64,000 bases of DNA from Aerococcus tenax (GTDB taxonomy: Bacteria > Bacillota > Bacilli > Lactobacillales > Aerococcaceae): NCBI RefSeq assembly GCF_003286645.3, contig NZ_CP127382.2, forward strand, positions 1-64,000, in the 5' to 3' direction. Made by a program: the position numbers and the translations under genes. This document shows positions 8,070 to 18,396 of the stretch, one piece after another; position 1 is the first letter of the stretch; each line of letters opens with the position of its first letter. The notes beneath the pieces were generated by a model. The model was not told where the DNA came from. It ran no database searches and worked only from the letters and a program-made list of their open reading frames with translations.

Positions 8070-10730
8070 ATGGTTGAAGAACATAAGCAACCCGCGCCAC
8101 GTGAAATATCACATGAAATGCGTAACTCCTTCCTGGATTATGCCATGTCTGTTATCGTCGCCCGGGCCCTCCCCGATGTGCGTGACGGTCTCAAACCAGT
8201 CCACCGCCGGATTCTCTATGGGATGAATGAACTCGGGGTCACCCCGGACAAACCCTATAAGAAGTCAGCCCGGATTGTTGGGGATGTTATGGGTAAGTAC
8301 CACCCCCATGGGGACTCAGCAATTTATGAATCCATGGTGCGGATGGCCCAAGACTTCTCCTATCGCTACATGTTAGTGGATGGTCACGGAAACTTTGGTT
8401 CGGTCGACGGGGACCAAGCCGCTGCCATGCGTTATACCGAGGCCCGGCTCAGTAAGATCGCTTTGGAAATGGTCCGCGATATCAATAAGAAAACCGTGGA
8501 CTTTATCCCTAACTATGACGGGGAAGAACGGGAACCGGAAGTTCTCCCTTCCCGCTTTCCTAACCTCTTAGTCAACGGGGCAACTGGGATCGCAGTCGGG
8601 ATGACCACCAATATTCCCCCTCATAATTTAAGTGAAGTTATCCAGGCCCTCCATATTCTGATGAAGAACCCCAAGGCAACGACCCAAGACCTGATGGAAG
8701 CCATTCCTGGACCTGATTTTCCTACTGCGGGGATTGTGATTGGTAAGGCGGGGATTAAGAAGGCCTATGAAACCGGGAAAGGTCGGATTATCGTCCGCGC
8801 CCGGGCCGAAATTGACACCATGGCCAGCGGTAAGGAACGCATTATCGTTAGCGAAATTCCTTACATGGTCAACAAGGCCAAGTTAGTGGAACGAATTGCC
8901 GACTTGGCTCGTGATAAACGGATTGACGGGATTACCGCGGTCCGTGATGAAACCGGCCGTCAAGGCATGCGGATTGTGATTGAATGTCGCAAAGATGCCA
9001 GCGCCAGCGTGATCTTGAACAACCTCTTCAAGCAAACGCAAATGCAAACCAACTTTAACTTTAATATGGTGGCCATTGACCAAGGCGTGCCTCGGACCCT
9101 TAGTCTCAAACAAATCCTCAACCGTTACTTGGACCACCAAGAAGAAATTATCCGGCGCCGGTCCATCTTTGAAAAGGAAAAGGCTGAAGCCAGAGCCCAT
9201 ATCTTAGAAGGCTTACAGATCGCCTTAGACCACATTGATGAGATCGTTAACATCTTACGGTCATCCAAGACCGGTGACCAGGCTAAGACCATCTTTATGG
9301 ACCAATATGGCCTCTCCGATAAGCAAGCCCAAGCTATCCTCGACATGCGTTTAGTTCGCTTGACCGGCTTGGAACGGGAAAAGATTGATAATGAACATCA
9401 AGACTTGATGGAAGAAATTGCCTACTTGAATGAAGTCTTAGCCAGCGAAGAAAAACGTTATGAAATTATCTACCAAGAACTCTTAGAAATTGAAAAACGC
9501 TTCGGGGACCAACGTCGGACCGAAATTCGCGTGGGTGAAATTACTAATTTAGAAGATGAAGACTTAATTGAAGAAAGCAATGTCCTCATTACTCTCTCTC
9601 GTAAGGGGTATATCAAGCGGGTGGAAGACTCTGAATACCGGACCCAAAACCGGGGCGGACGTGGCGTGAAGGGCATGGCCTTACAGGATGGCGACTATAT
9701 TGATGCCATGCTGTCGACCTCGACCCACGATGTCATCCTCTGCTTTACTGACCGCGGCCGGGTCTTTCAAATTAAGGGCTATGAAATCCCTGAATACGGC
9801 CGGGCAGCCAAGGGTCTTCCCATTGTCAATCTTCTCAATCTCCAAGAAGATGAACAAGTCCGCGGGGTCATTAATGTAAACCCAAGTGACAAGGCCGCTA
9901 ATAATGAAGATTACTTCTTCTTTGTCACCAAACAAGGACGGGTCAAACGGACGCCGATTGAGGAATACTTCAATATCAGAAATAACGGTCTGATTGCCAT
10001 TAACCTCCGTGATGACGATGAATTAGTCGCTGTCTTACAAACCAGTGGCCAAGATAATATCATTCTCGGCTCCCGCCAGGGTTATGCGGTCTCCTTTGCT
10101 GAAGACGATGTCCGGTCTATGGGTCGGACGGCGACTGGTGTTCGTGGTATCCGCCTCGATAAGGACGACTATGTGGTTGGGGCGTCGATTTTAGGCCCTG
10201 ACCAAGATGTCTTGATCGTGACCGAAAAAGGCTACGGCAAACGGACGCCTGCCGATGAGTACAGTATCAAACACCGGGGCGGTAAGGGCGTTAAGACCGT
10301 CAATATTACTGAAAAGAACGGTCCCCTAGTTGGCCTAGCTACCGTTGACTTGGATGAAGATATCATGCTGATGACTGATGAAGGCGTAGTTATCCGCTTC
10401 CATTCTGTTGACATCTCCCAAACTGGTCGGGCAACCCAAGGGGTTCGACTGATGCGCTTAGATAAATCCGCTCATGTGTCCACCATGGCCGTTGTCGATC
10501 CAGAAGATGATGAGGAATCGTTGGAAGAGGTAGAGACTGTGGAAGCTGATCCAGACCAACAAGGTCAATACGCCACTGAAACCGGGTTAAGCGATCCTAA
10601 CATTGATTCAGGTGACGACCAAGATACAGCCCGTTTTAGCCAAGATCAGATCCAAGCCAAAATGCAAGACTTCTCCCAAGAACTCGTCGATGAAAATGAA
10701 GACTCAGACCTAGACTCTGACTCAGAATAA
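8070..10730 (+). CDS. gyrA: DNA gyrase subunit A
   Basis: Breakage-reunion subunit of gyrase, 886 aa. The catalytic tyrosine is Tyr122 in [10 protein letters not shown]. The quinolone-determining stretch reads [10 protein letters not shown], with Ser83 and Glu87 as in susceptible Gram-positive bacteria, so no common resistance substitution is present. The GyrA-box in the C-terminal beta-pinwheel is NRGGRGVKG near residue 530. The last 80 or so residues form an acidic, disordered tail rich in D, E, Q and S, longer than in many orthologues. A strong terminator follows, ending the operon. Confidence 0.97.
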   Translation: MVEEHKQPAPREISHEMRNSFLDYAMSVIVARALPDVRDGLKPVHRRILYGMNELGVTPDKPYKKSARIVGDVMGKYHPHGDSAIYESMVRMAQDFSYRYMLVDGHGNFGSVDGDQAAAMRYTEARLSKIALEMVRDINKKTVDFIPNYDGEEREPEVLPSRFPNLLVNGATGIAVGMTTNIPPHNLSEVIQALHILMKNPKATTQDLMEAIPGPDFPTAGIVIGKAGIKKAYETGKGRIIVRARAEIDTMASGKERIIVSEIPYMVNKAKLVERIADLARDKRIDGITAVRDETGRQGMRIVIECRKDASASVILNNLFKQTQMQTNFNFNMVAIDQGVPRTLSLKQILNRYLDHQEEIIRRRSIFEKEKAEARAHILEGLQIALDHIDEIVNILRSSKTGDQAKTIFMDQYGLSDKQAQAILDMRLVRLTGLEREKIDNEHQDLMEEIAYLNEVLASEEKRYEIIYQELLEIEKRFGDQRRTEIRVGEITNLEDEDLIEESNVLITLSRKGYIKRVEDSEYRTQNRGGRGVKGMALQDGDYIDAMLSTSTHDVILCFTDRGRVFQIKGYEIPEYGRAAKGLPIVNLLNLQEDEQVRGVINVNPSDKAANNEDYFFFVTKQGRVKRTPIEEYFNIRNNGLIAINLRDDDELVAVLQTSGQDNIILGSRQGYAVSFAEDDVRSMGRTATGVRGIRLDKDDYVVGASILGPDQDVLIVTEKGYGKRTPADEYSIKHRGGKGVKTVNITEKNGPLVGLATVDLDEDIMLMTDEGVVIRFHSVDISQTGRATQGVRLMRLDKSAHVSTMAVVDPEDDEESLEEVETVEADPDQQGQYATETGLSDPNIDSGDDQDTARFSQDQIQAKMQDFSQELVDENEDSDLDSDSE

Positions 10731-10788
10731 GATCCGATGAAGATTAATTAAATAACAATCACTTGGCTGAGTGATGATAAAATCTGGG

Positions 10789-10838
10789 GTGTTCCTAAAA
10801 GTTGTCTTTTTATCAACTTTAGGAGCACTCTTTTTTTG
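10789..10838 (+). terminator. Terminator after gyrA
   Basis: Long stem (GTG-TCCTAAA-GTTG with CAAC-TTTAGGA-GCAC) followed by TTTTTTT. The following 10.84-11.12 kb is AT-rich with no gene; a possible promoter TTGACT-17-TACACT lies at 10923-10951. Confidence 0.85.
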
Positions 10839-11125
10839 TCGCAACTTGTTGGAAGATAAAGGCTCAATTATAATGAATCTCAAGGGGATTGTGGCTTTTA
10901 GCAAATAATAACCGATTACTTGTTGACTTTGTTTCTTAAGTCCTTTACACTGAATTTAGTCAGATATATATGACGAAAATTAACTAATAAAGTATATTTG
11001 ATGGATAATTCTGATTATTTATTTAGTGCTAGGCTAAGAATAGTATTTTCTTTTCTGTCGTCATACAATAGTGATAGATAAGTAAGCGGTTTTATCGAAT
11101 GAATATTAAGGAGGGAACATTGCCC

Positions 11126-12031
11126 ATGTTAAAAGCACGTCATTTACGTAAGACTTTTGGCGATTTAGTGGCGGTTGACGATGTTTCTTTCGATCTTGAA
11201 CCAGGGAAAATCTTGGGCATGATCGGTCGAAATGGGTCAGGAAAAACCACCATTTTCCGCTTGATTTTAAACTTTTTAACTCCAGAGAATGGTGGGGAAG
11301 TCTTATGGAACGACCAACCCATGAGTGACCAGGTCTATGAGACCATTGGTTACCTACCCGAGGAACGGGGGCTCTATGAGAAAATGACCATTGAGCAACA
11401 GATCCTGTACTTTGCCCAATTGCGGGGTATGGAGAAGCAGGAAGTCCTTGACCGTATTGATGAGTGGATGGACCGCTTCGAGGTCAAAGGAAAACGGACG
11501 GATAAGATTAATAGCCTGTCTAAGGGGAACCAACAAAAGGTGCAACTGATTGCGACTTTGATCCATGAACCGGCCTTTATTATCCTGGACGAACCCTTTT
11601 CCGGTTTAGACCCAGTCAACGCTGATCTCTTGAAACAAGGGATTCTATACCTACGTGATAAGGGGTCATCAATTATTTTCTCCAGTCACAATATGAATAA
11701 TGTTGAAGCGATTTGCGATGATATGCTAATGATCCATGACGGCGAGCAAGTCCTCTATGGCAAGATTCGGGAAATCCGGGAAAGCTTCGGCCGGACCCGC
11801 ATTGAAGTGGAAGCGCCGGATTGGACCAAGGACCAGTTACAAGCCTTGGAAGGGGTCGACCATGTGGGGGTTAAGGAAGATAACTACTACCGCCTCTACC
11901 TGACTGATGAGTCTTACGGACCAGCTATTTTCCAAACGCTGACCCATGGCAATTACATCCGCCACTTCAGCCAACAACCACCAACACTGGAAGAAATTTT
12001 CAAAATGAAAGCAGGTGGACACAATGAGTAA
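11126..12031 (+). CDS. ABC transporter ATP-binding protein, NatA/YhaQ type
   Basis: ATPase of an export-type ABC transporter paired with the downstream membrane protein. The ATG at 11126 is preferred because AAGGAGGG lies 10 bases upstream, giving 301 aa; an earlier in-frame ATG at 11099 has no site. The Walker A motif is GRNGSGKTT near residue 38, the signature LSKGNQQKVQ near 131, and Walker B FIILDEPFSGLDPVN near 150. The C-terminal extension after residue 220 is typical of the NatA/EcsA-like DUF4162 group. Its stop overlaps the start of the permease gene. Substrate is unknown; sodium, drug or peptide export are all seen in this family. Confidence 0.88.
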   Translation: MLKARHLRKTFGDLVAVDDVSFDLEPGKILGMIGRNGSGKTTIFRLILNFLTPENGGEVLWNDQPMSDQVYETIGYLPEERGLYEKMTIEQQILYFAQLRGMEKQEVLDRIDEWMDRFEVKGKRTDKINSLSKGNQQKVQLIATLIHEPAFIILDEPFSGLDPVNADLLKQGILYLRDKGSSIIFSSHNMNNVEAICDDMLMIHDGEQVLYGKIREIRESFGRTRIEVEAPDWTKDQLQALEGVDHVGVKEDNYYRLYLTDESYGPAIFQTLTHGNYIRHFSQQPPTLEEIFKMKAGGHNE

Positions 12032-13328
12032 ATTATGGGTCGTTATTCGTCAAGTTTATCGTAAGAATGTCAAATCAGGATCCTTTATCTTTATGGTCCT
12101 CTCCCCCCTTATCTTTATCGGGATTATCGCTGCAGTAGCCTACTTTGTTTCCCAGAGTGAGACGAGTTCACCGGACCAAATTGCGGTTGTTGATGCCGAC
12201 CCTGGGATGGTCGAAGTCCTCAAGACCATGGATAATCATAACGTGGACTTCAACTTTGACCAAAATCAAGACCAAGCCCGTCAAGCCCTGGCTGATGGCG
12301 ACGTCGATGGTATGCTGAAATTGAACCAGGAAAATGGCCAGCTCAAAGCGACTTATTACGGGAAGAGCAATCTAAGGCAAAATGCCAAGGTGAACCTGCA
12401 ACAGGCCCTGAGCCAGTACCAAATGATGGTCAATGCCCAGGAAGCTGGGATTAGTCCTGACCAACTCCAAAGTCTGATGACAGCTCAAGTGCCGATTGAA
12501 GAAGTCTCAATTGATGTCAAAGAGGACGGCAGCGTTGCTGAAGAAAACAAGGATGCTATGAATGAGATGGGACGCAATGGAGTCGCTTCTATTGCTGCCT
12601 TTATCATCTTCTACTTCCTGATGTTCTTTATTAATATCATCATCCAAGAAGTGGCAGCGGAAAAAGGCTCACGGATTATGGAAATCATTCTCTCTAGTAT
12701 TCCTGCTAAGACTCATTTCTACGGCAAACTCTTGGGAGTGGTACTAATGATCCTGACCCAAGTTGGGATCTATGTCCTTCTCTTTATCCTGTGGCGGATC
12801 CTATCCACCCAATTTGGCATTCTTAGTCTACCGGAGGAAATTACCCAGGCCTTTGATATCAAAGCCTTCCTCTCTAATAACTTGACCATGTTACTGATCA
12901 GCGGACTCCTCGCTTTGATGGGGATTGTGACTTATATCGCCTTGGCTGCTTTCCTAGGCTCCTTGGTGACCAAGACCGAAGATGCTCAAAAGGTGTCTCA
13001 ACCTGTGATCTGGTTAGGTTTGATCGGTTTCTATATTGGGATCTTTGGCCAACAGGCTGGAACTGATACCGCCTTCTACCGGATCTCCTCCCAGATTCCT
13101 TTCTTTACGCCTTTCGTGATGCCTTTCCGCTTAGCGGATCACTCAGTGGAATGGCCGGGAGTAATTATGGCCATTGTGGTTTCTCTAATAACCATGGTAC
13201 TGATCTTTATCTTTGCTACCACCCTCTACAAGAGCAATGTCTTGGCTTACAGTGATAAGGGACCTTGGGATACCTTCAAGCAATCCATTTCTCTCTGGAA
13301 GAGCGAACGCCAAGTCAATACTAAATAA
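12024..13328 (+). CDS. ABC-2 type permease, NatB/YhaP type
   Basis: Membrane partner of the preceding ATPase. The start is taken at ATG 12024, overlapping the upstream stop (ATGAGTAA); an alternative GTG lies at 12015. The product is 434 aa. It has an N-terminal membrane segment (about 20-40), a large extracytoplasmic domain (about 45-180, with the DPDQIAVVD-like start typical of NatB), then about five further hydrophobic segments from residue 185 on. The motif EKGSRIMEIILSSIPAKTHFYGKL is the conserved ABC-2 permease loop. A terminator follows at once. Confidence 0.87.
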   Translation: MSKLWVVIRQVYRKNVKSGSFIFMVLSPLIFIGIIAAVAYFVSQSETSSPDQIAVVDADPGMVEVLKTMDNHNVDFNFDQNQDQARQALADGDVDGMLKLNQENGQLKATYYGKSNLRQNAKVNLQQALSQYQMMVNAQEAGISPDQLQSLMTAQVPIEEVSIDVKEDGSVAEENKDAMNEMGRNGVASIAAFIIFYFLMFFINIIIQEVAAEKGSRIMEIILSSIPAKTHFYGKLLGVVLMILTQVGIYVLLFILWRILSTQFGILSLPEEITQAFDIKAFLSNNLTMLLISGLLALMGIVTYIALAAFLGSLVTKTEDAQKVSQPVIWLGLIGFYIGIFGQQAGTDTAFYRISSQIPFFTPFVMPFRLADHSVEWPGVIMAIVVSLITMVLIFIFATTLYKSNVLAYSDKGPWDTFKQSISLWKSERQVNTK

Positions 13329-13350
13329 TCAAGCGCTCAAAACGTAAACA

Positions 13351-13385
13351 AAAAACCATGTAGGTAAAAAACTTACATGGTTTTT
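13351..13385 (+). terminator. Terminator after the ABC permease
   Basis: AACCATGTA pairs with TACATGGTT and is followed by five T. Confidence 0.85.
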
Positions 13386-13454
13386 CTATTTTATCGGGTA
13401 ATTTTGCTGCCAAAGGGTTACACTATAGTAGATTAAAAACAATGAGGGAGGATT

Positions 13455-13946
13455 ATGATGCAAATTAGACCGGTGAGAAGAGAGGATAGTCAGGCTCTGG
13501 CGGATATATACCGCTATTATGTGGAGGAGACTACTTTTACCTTTGAAGAAGTTCCTCCCACTAGTGAGGAAATGGCTGAACGAATTCATTCAATCGTCCA
13601 AGATTTTCCCTACTATGTTGCTTGTAATGACCAAGGGCAGGTCTTGGCATATGCCTATGCCCATCCCTTCCATGAGCGTTCTGCCTACCGCTATAGCGCC
13701 GAGATCTCCATCTACAGCCAAGTCAATAAAAGTGAGAAAGGACTCGGCACTGCCCTCTATCAGACGGTGGAGCGGGATTTGAAGGTTCAAGGGATAAAAA
13801 CCATCCTGGCTCTAGTAACTGCGGATAACCAGGTCAGTATCAACTTCCACCAAAAAAATGGTTACCAATTAGTGGGTCACTTGCACCAGGTCGGTTATAA
13901 ATTTGATCAATGGTTAGATACGGTTTACTTAGAAAAACATATTTAA
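13455..13946 (+). CDS. GNAT acetyltransferase, phosphinothricin acetyltransferase-like
   Basis: A 163-aa GNAT-fold acetyltransferase of the PAT/YwnH type. The start IRPVRREDSQALADIYRYYVEETTFTFEE is the typical family opening. The acetyl-CoA loop region is KSEKGLGTALYQ near residue 95-106, and ALVTADNQVSINFHQKNGYQLVGHL near 117-140 is the conserved C-terminal half. GGGAGG at 13444-13449 precedes two adjacent ATGs (13455 and 13458). Family members acetylate amino-acid analogues such as methionine sulfoximine; the real substrate here is unknown. Confidence 0.85.
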   Translation: MMQIRPVRREDSQALADIYRYYVEETTFTFEEVPPTSEEMAERIHSIVQDFPYYVACNDQGQVLAYAYAHPFHERSAYRYSAEISIYSQVNKSEKGLGTALYQTVERDLKVQGIKTILALVTADNQVSINFHQKNGYQLVGHLHQVGYKFDQWLDTVYLEKHI

Positions 13947-14001
13947 TATACAAAAAGGAGAAGCTTTATGGCCTCTCCTTTTTTGTTGCACTTGGTGTGA
14001 C

Positions 14002-14129
14002 TGTCGCACTCTATTCAAACGTGCTCGGTGACAAAAGTGAACTCCACTTCAGAAATATTTGTCAATCCTTTTCAAGGATTGACAAATATTTCTTCCAGTG
14101 TTTCACTTTTTTACGTCACCTCGCACTCT
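14002..14129 (+). repeat. Structured intergenic repeat, copy A
   Basis: About 128 bp bounded by TGTCGCACTCT (14002-14012) and TCGCACTCT (14121-14129). Nested arms are GGTGAC/GTCACC, AAAAGTGAA/TTCACTTTT and CACT/AGTG. The core is a perfect 19-bp hairpin at 14052-14092 with loop TTC. It shares the segments CAAACGTGCTC and CCACTTCA with the other copies but not the arm sequences. It lies between convergent transcription units (the acetyltransferase and tRNA-Leu). Confidence 0.85.
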
Positions 14130-14135
14130 ATATTA

Positions 14136-14215
14136 TGCAGGCGATGGGATTTGAACCCACACTTCAAAGAAACTGCCGCCTGAAGACAGCGCGTCTGCCG
14201 TTCCGCCACGCCTGC
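14136..14215 (-). tRNA. tRNA-Leu (CAG)
   Basis: An 80-base class II tRNA. Acceptor arms are GCAGGCG and CGCCTGC with discriminator A. The anticodon stem is CTGTC/GGCAG with loop TTCAGGC, so anticodon CAG. A short variable arm and a TTCAAAT T-loop are present. The CCA end is not encoded. Confidence 0.93.
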
Positions 14216-14325
14216 GCGATGTTACTATTGTATGCCTAAACTTGGGTAAATGTAAAGGAAAAAATCAAGGGTGCTGATAAAAGATAACATATTGCCAGTT
14301 TTTAAGCTTAAGTCCCCTATTAAAA

Positions 14326-14365
14326 AACCGCTTGAGAAGCTTTTTAAAGGCCTTCTCAAGCGTTT
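14326..14365 (-). terminator. Terminator after the asparaginase
   Basis: CGCTTGAGAAG and CTTCTCAAGCG form a perfect 11-bp stem; on the minus strand it is followed by GGTTTTTTA. Confidence 0.85.
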
Positions 14366-14377
14366 GAAGTAGAGATA

Positions 14378-15367
14378 TTAGTACTTGTTCCAATTGCCGG
14401 CGATATCGTCCTTTAAGGGGCTATTGAGCATGGCAATGAGTTTTAAGCGGGCGTGTTGGCCGTTGAGGTAGCCTTGGTCTAAGATGACGCCGACCTTTTC
14501 TAATTGAATCGCGGCACCCTTGCTGGCATAAACCTTATGGACCCCACCGCGGTTGGCTTTAGCCACTAAAACGACCGGAATCCCTGCTTGGATGACTTGG
14601 GCGAGGATGTCTTGGAGGGCGGGGGGTAAGGACCCTACTCCAAAACCTTCTAAGACAAAGCCCTCAGCTCCAGCTTCAACTAAGGCAGTAATCATCTTAG
14701 GATTAAAGTCCAAGCTGGCTTTGACCAGGTAGACATTGGGGCTGAAGCTTTGCTCTAAGTGGACCGGGAATTTATCAACTGGATGATAGTCGCGGAAATA
14801 GTGGACCCGGCCCCCATAGGTCACGCCTAAAGGTCCAGCATTGACTGATTCAAAGGCATGGAGGCCGATACTATTGTTCTTCACCACATCATTCACGGTA
14901 AAGATACATTGGTTAAAGACCAGGAGGGTCCCCTTGCCGGCGCTATCGTCACTGGCAGCGGTCAAGACGGCATCACGGATATTGGAAAAGCCATCATAAC
15001 CCAAGTCTTGGCTGGATAACTGACTACCGGTAAAGACGACAGGAACGGGGGTATCCAGGAGCAGGTCGACAAAATAAGAGGTCTCCTCCATGGTATCGGT
15101 CCCGTGGGTGAGAACAATTCCTTGGGCGCCCTGGTCGATTTCCGCTTCAATGGCTTGGGCAATATCGGCCATATCGGCTAAGCTCATTTCGTTAGAAGGG
15201 ATACTTTTGACTTCTTTAATCCTGAGGTCAACGGCTAAGTTTGACAGGTCCATATCCTTCAACAGCTCAGCTCCGGTTAAGAAACCTGACTGTAAGCCCC
15301 CAGCTTGGGTATGGACACTGGTAATGGTCCCGCCTAAATTAATTAACACAATACGTTTATTTGACAT
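14378..15367 (-). CDS. L-asparaginase
   Basis: Hydrolyses asparagine to aspartate and ammonia. The product is 329 aa with no signal peptide, so it is probably cytoplasmic. The first catalytic motif is INLGGTITS (Thr near residue 14), and the second is LTHGTDTMEETSYF near 82-95 with the conserved TDT. The C-terminal LKLIAMLN ends the family domain. AAAAAGGAGG precedes ATG 15367. It is the last gene of a minus-strand operon with a YfcC-type carrier and an M20 amidohydrolase, which suggests import and breakdown of an amide-containing substrate as a nitrogen source. Confidence 0.92.
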   Translation of the reverse strand: MSNKRIVLINLGGTITSVHTQAGGLQSGFLTGAELLKDMDLSNLAVDLRIKEVKSIPSNEMSLADMADIAQAIEAEIDQGAQGIVLTHGTDTMEETSYFVDLLLDTPVPVVFTGSQLSSQDLGYDGFSNIRDAVLTAASDDSAGKGTLLVFNQCIFTVNDVVKNNSIGLHAFESVNAGPLGVTYGGRVHYFRDYHPVDKFPVHLEQSFSPNVYLVKASLDFNPKMITALVEAGAEGFVLEGFGVGSLPPALQDILAQVIQAGIPVVLVAKANRGGVHKVYASKGAAIQLEKVGVILDQGYLNGQHARLKLIAMLNSPLKDDIAGNWNKY

Positions 15368-15409
15368 CTGCTGCCTCCTTTTTTACTTGCTATTAGTCGT
15401 CACCATGGT

Positions 15410-16828
15410 CTAGAAAGGCCCATAGCCAATCATTTGGGCAATAGTAATTAAGGCCATGCTGGCAAGGAAAAGAATCCCTAAGAGCGGCAGGAAGAACTTG
15501 ACCCAGTCGCCCCACTCAATCTTGGCATTAGCAATGGTGGCCATAAAGTAACCCGAAGTCGGATAGAAAACATTGGTTAAGCCATCCCCTAGGGTGTAGG
15601 CTAGGACAGCCACTTGTTGGTTGAGTCCCACCATCCGCGCTAGGGGTGAGATGATCGGCATCGCCACAATAGCCTTACCTGACCCCGAGGTGACGAAGAA
15701 GTTGAATAAAGTGATAAAGAGAAAAATAGCTAAGGCAGACAGATAAACCGGGAGTCCTTGGAGTAAATTACCAAATTGGTGGACTACGGTATCCAATATT
15801 TTCGCCTCGTTCATCAAGACTGAAACCCCATTGGCTACCGCAATTAAGATGGCACCCGATAGGACACTGGAACAGCCTTCCATAAAGGCCTGGATCAAGT
15901 CATTGGTTGGCATGCGGTCAATCAGGGCGCTGATAACGGCAATCATGACAAAGAGTCCGGCCATTTCAATCATGCCCCAACCATTAACCAGGACATTGTA
16001 AATCATATAAGCAAAGAGCAGGATCAAAACGATACCGATCACTTTTTGCTGGCCAGTGAGGCGGACAGCTTGGTTATTTTGGCCAATCTTTTGCTCTTGG
16101 GACTCGATTAAGCCCTCTTGGTAGGCTTCTTTGAGGACGATTTCAGGGTCGCGTTGGATTTTCTTGGCATATCTCATGAGATAGAGACTAGAAATCATAT
16201 AGAAAACAATAAAGACCATCACCCGGTAGCCCATTCCAGAGAACATAGGGAGACCGGCAATTTGGTGGGAAATCCCCACGGTAAAGGGATTGGTAAAACC
16301 GGAGGAGAAGCCCACGCAGGTAGTGGAAATGAGGACCACACCCGCTGCCGTTAATTTATCAAAGCCTAGGCTTAAAATCAGGGGCATGATAATGGGTAAG
16401 TAAACTAAACTTAACTCCGCTGTCCCGATAAAAGCTGCAATCAAGGCAAAGAAAAACATCAAAATCGGAATCACCAGGACCCCGTTATGGGAAAAGCGGG
16501 CTGAAAGATTGGTGACCATGCCATCAATGAGTCCGGTTTTCTTTAAGACTTCCACGGTACCAGCAATAATCAAGGTAAAGGCAATCACGCTGGCACTCTT
16601 AGTGAAGCCCTTAGGAATGGCATTCCAAAAGTCAGTAAAGCTGGTCGGGTTGCTAGGGACATAGTTAAATTGCTCGGGATTAGCCACTTCTTGTCCTGAT
16701 GGTAGGGTCATGGTAGCAAACTCTCCGGCGGGAATGATGTAGGTCAGTCCGGCAATAACACCTAATAAGATAAATAAAACCACTAGGGAATTGGGCATTT
16801 TAAAGCGGCGTAAACGTGATTTAGCCAT
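15410..16828 (-). CDS. YfcC-family / C4-dicarboxylate-type carrier
   Basis: Integral membrane transporter of the YfcC/DcuC/ArcD-like superfamily, 472 aa with about 11-12 hydrophobic segments. The start at 16828 has GAAGGAGGAA upstream; a longer frame to 16855 would run further into the preceding gene. Family traits are the N-terminal YIIPAGEF, the re-entrant-like SSGFTNPFTVGISHQIAGLP and the C-terminal FVTSGSGKAIVAMPII and PTSGYFMA segments. It overlaps the M20 gene by 8 bases, so the two are coupled. Relatives carry amino acids, peptides or dicarboxylates; by context an acyl-amino acid or amide is plausible. Confidence 0.85.
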   Translation of the reverse strand: MAKSRLRRFKMPNSLVVLFILLGVIAGLTYIIPAGEFATMTLPSGQEVANPEQFNYVPSNPTSFTDFWNAIPKGFTKSASVIAFTLIIAGTVEVLKKTGLIDGMVTNLSARFSHNGVLVIPILMFFFALIAAFIGTAELSLVYLPIIMPLILSLGFDKLTAAGVVLISTTCVGFSSGFTNPFTVGISHQIAGLPMFSGMGYRVMVFIVFYMISSLYLMRYAKKIQRDPEIVLKEAYQEGLIESQEQKIGQNNQAVRLTGQQKVIGIVLILLFAYMIYNVLVNGWGMIEMAGLFVMIAVISALIDRMPTNDLIQAFMEGCSSVLSGAILIAVANGVSVLMNEAKILDTVVHQFGNLLQGLPVYLSALAIFLFITLFNFFVTSGSGKAIVAMPIISPLARMVGLNQQVAVLAYTLGDGLTNVFYPTSGYFMATIANAKIEWGDWVKFFLPLLGILFLASMALITIAQMIGYGPF

Positions 16829-18122
16829 GGGATTCCTCCTTCTCTTGCTGTCCAAAATGCATTAATAAGTGGGTATAGGTCTCCACCATGGTCACTAAGA
16901 CGGATTCTTCAAAGTCAAATTGAGAATTGTGGTGGCCGTTTACCTTGGCTAATTGGCTACCAAAGAGGAAGAAGCAGGCCTTCCCTCCCAGTTCAGCCAC
17001 CCGGTTCATAAAGAAGACCACATCTTCTGAGGCTCCAAAATGAAAGCCAATGGAATTATTAACATCCGCCTGGTTCAGGACTTCATGGAGTTCTTGGTAG
17101 AAGGCTTGGTCGCGGTGGTTTAAGGCCGGCGCTTCCCCCACTTGTTGGAGTTGATACTTGCATTGGTATTGCATGGCTGCCCCTGCGACCACCTCTTTTA
17201 CCCGCTTGTTTAAATGGTCATTGATGGCTGATGAGGAGCCTCGGGTTTCCATTTCTAAGCGGCAGGCATTGGCAATGATATTTCGCCCAGCCCCGCCTTG
17301 AATCTTGCCGACATTGACTCTGGCCGCCCCAGTAGAATATTGGGGCAGGGTTTCCAGGTTTAATAAGGCGGAAGCAGCAGCCAGAATGGCATTATGACCC
17401 TTTTCTGGGCTGGCACCCGCATGGGCAGATAAACCAGAAAACTGGATGTCTGTTTTCGTAGTAGCGAGAAAACCATCCGTACCAATAGTCACGCTATCGG
17501 CAGGAGCTCCCATGCCGATATGCCCGGAAAGGAAGTAATCATAACCATCCACCAGGCCAGTATTGACCATGGACTTGCCCCCCTTGACCCCTTCTTCAGC
17601 TGGCTGGAAGATCAACAAATATTTTCCGGTTAACTGGTCTTGGTGGTCTTTTAGCCATTTTGCCAAATAAAGTCCGACGGTAATATGACCATCATGGCCG
17701 CAAGCATGCATGTAGCCCTTACGTTTAGAAGCAAAGCCGTAGCGATTAGGCAGATGGTTCTTACTCTTACTTTCCTTAATGGCTAAACCGTCAATATCAA
17801 AGCGCATGGCAATACTTGGTCCGGGTCGCTTTGTATCTAATTCGCAGACAGCGCCGGTATAACCGGCTAGAATGTCTTGAATATCAAAATCGACTTCTTG
17901 ATTAATTGTGGCAGCGTAGGCCTGGGCCAGGTCTTTTTTGGGTTGTCCCATCATACAATCCGGATTGTGGATGGACTTGCCGTACTTGACCTCATAGCCC
18001 AGCGCTTTTAAGTGGCTGATGATACTGATACTGGTTTGGTATTCCATCCAAGCCGGCTCAGGAAAACGGTGGTAATGCCGGCGCATGGTGGATAGCTCTT
18101 GGGCCAATGTCATTTCTGACAT
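16821..18122 (-). CDS. M20 amidohydrolase, AbgA/HipO-like
   Basis: Metallopeptidase-type hydrolase of 433 aa, longer than usual hippurate hydrolases and resembling the aminobenzoyl-glutamate hydrolase A branch. Metal ligands can be read in MHACGHDGH (near 137-145), QPAEEGVKGG (near 174-183) and the C-terminal HHNSQFDFEE. The dimerisation domain holds SGLSAHAGASPEKGHNA. GGGAGGAA precedes ATG 18122. It begins the operon with the carrier and asparaginase. The role would be cleavage of an N-acyl or aminoacyl amide brought in by the carrier; the precise substrate is inferred only from context. Confidence 0.85.
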   Translation of the reverse strand: MSEMTLAQELSTMRRHYHRFPEPAWMEYQTSISIISHLKALGYEVKYGKSIHNPDCMMGQPKKDLAQAYAATINQEVDFDIQDILAGYTGAVCELDTKRPGPSIAMRFDIDGLAIKESKSKNHLPNRYGFASKRKGYMHACGHDGHITVGLYLAKWLKDHQDQLTGKYLLIFQPAEEGVKGGKSMVNTGLVDGYDYFLSGHIGMGAPADSVTIGTDGFLATTKTDIQFSGLSAHAGASPEKGHNAILAAASALLNLETLPQYSTGAARVNVGKIQGGAGRNIIANACRLEMETRGSSSAINDHLNKRVKEVVAGAAMQYQCKYQLQQVGEAPALNHRDQAFYQELHEVLNQADVNNSIGFHFGASEDVVFFMNRVAELGGKACFFLFGSQLAKVNGHHNSQFDFEESVLVTMVETYTHLLMHFGQQEKEESHG

Positions 18123-18335
18123 AGTGATTCCTCCCTCGTCTTTCTTTTTTTATCTATTTATTATAGCATAGCGCATTTACTAATTCCCTCTAATAGCAGG
18201 GATGTTTTGACTAGTCAGATCATTTTGAGTCGTGAGATTTTTGATCGGCATCTTTTGGAAATAACTGTTAGAATAGACTTAGGTAGCGACATTCAGTAGC
18301 CTCGACAAAAAATCACCGAATTCAAGATTTTATCC

Positions 18336-18364
18336 TTGTTATTCCTAGTGGTTTTTGCTATGAT
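18336..18364 (+). promoter_or_regulatory. Promoter of rpsF-ssb-rpsR
   Basis: TTGTTA (18336-18341), 17-base spacer, extended -10 TGCTATGAT (TATGAT at 18359-18364). The leader runs about 75 bases to rpsF. Upstream, 18123-18335 holds no gene that I can support. Confidence 0.75.
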
Positions 18365-18396
18365 TAAAAACTGTGAGTATGAAAATTACTCTCCTT

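Noticed and set aside
8310..8340. Quinolone resistance change in gyrA
   Set aside because: Ser83 and Glu87 are the usual susceptible residues.
13910..14239. 109-codon frame over repeat copy A and tRNA-Leu
   Set aside because: It overlaps the acetyltransferase end, a structured repeat and a tRNA gene; no coding signal.
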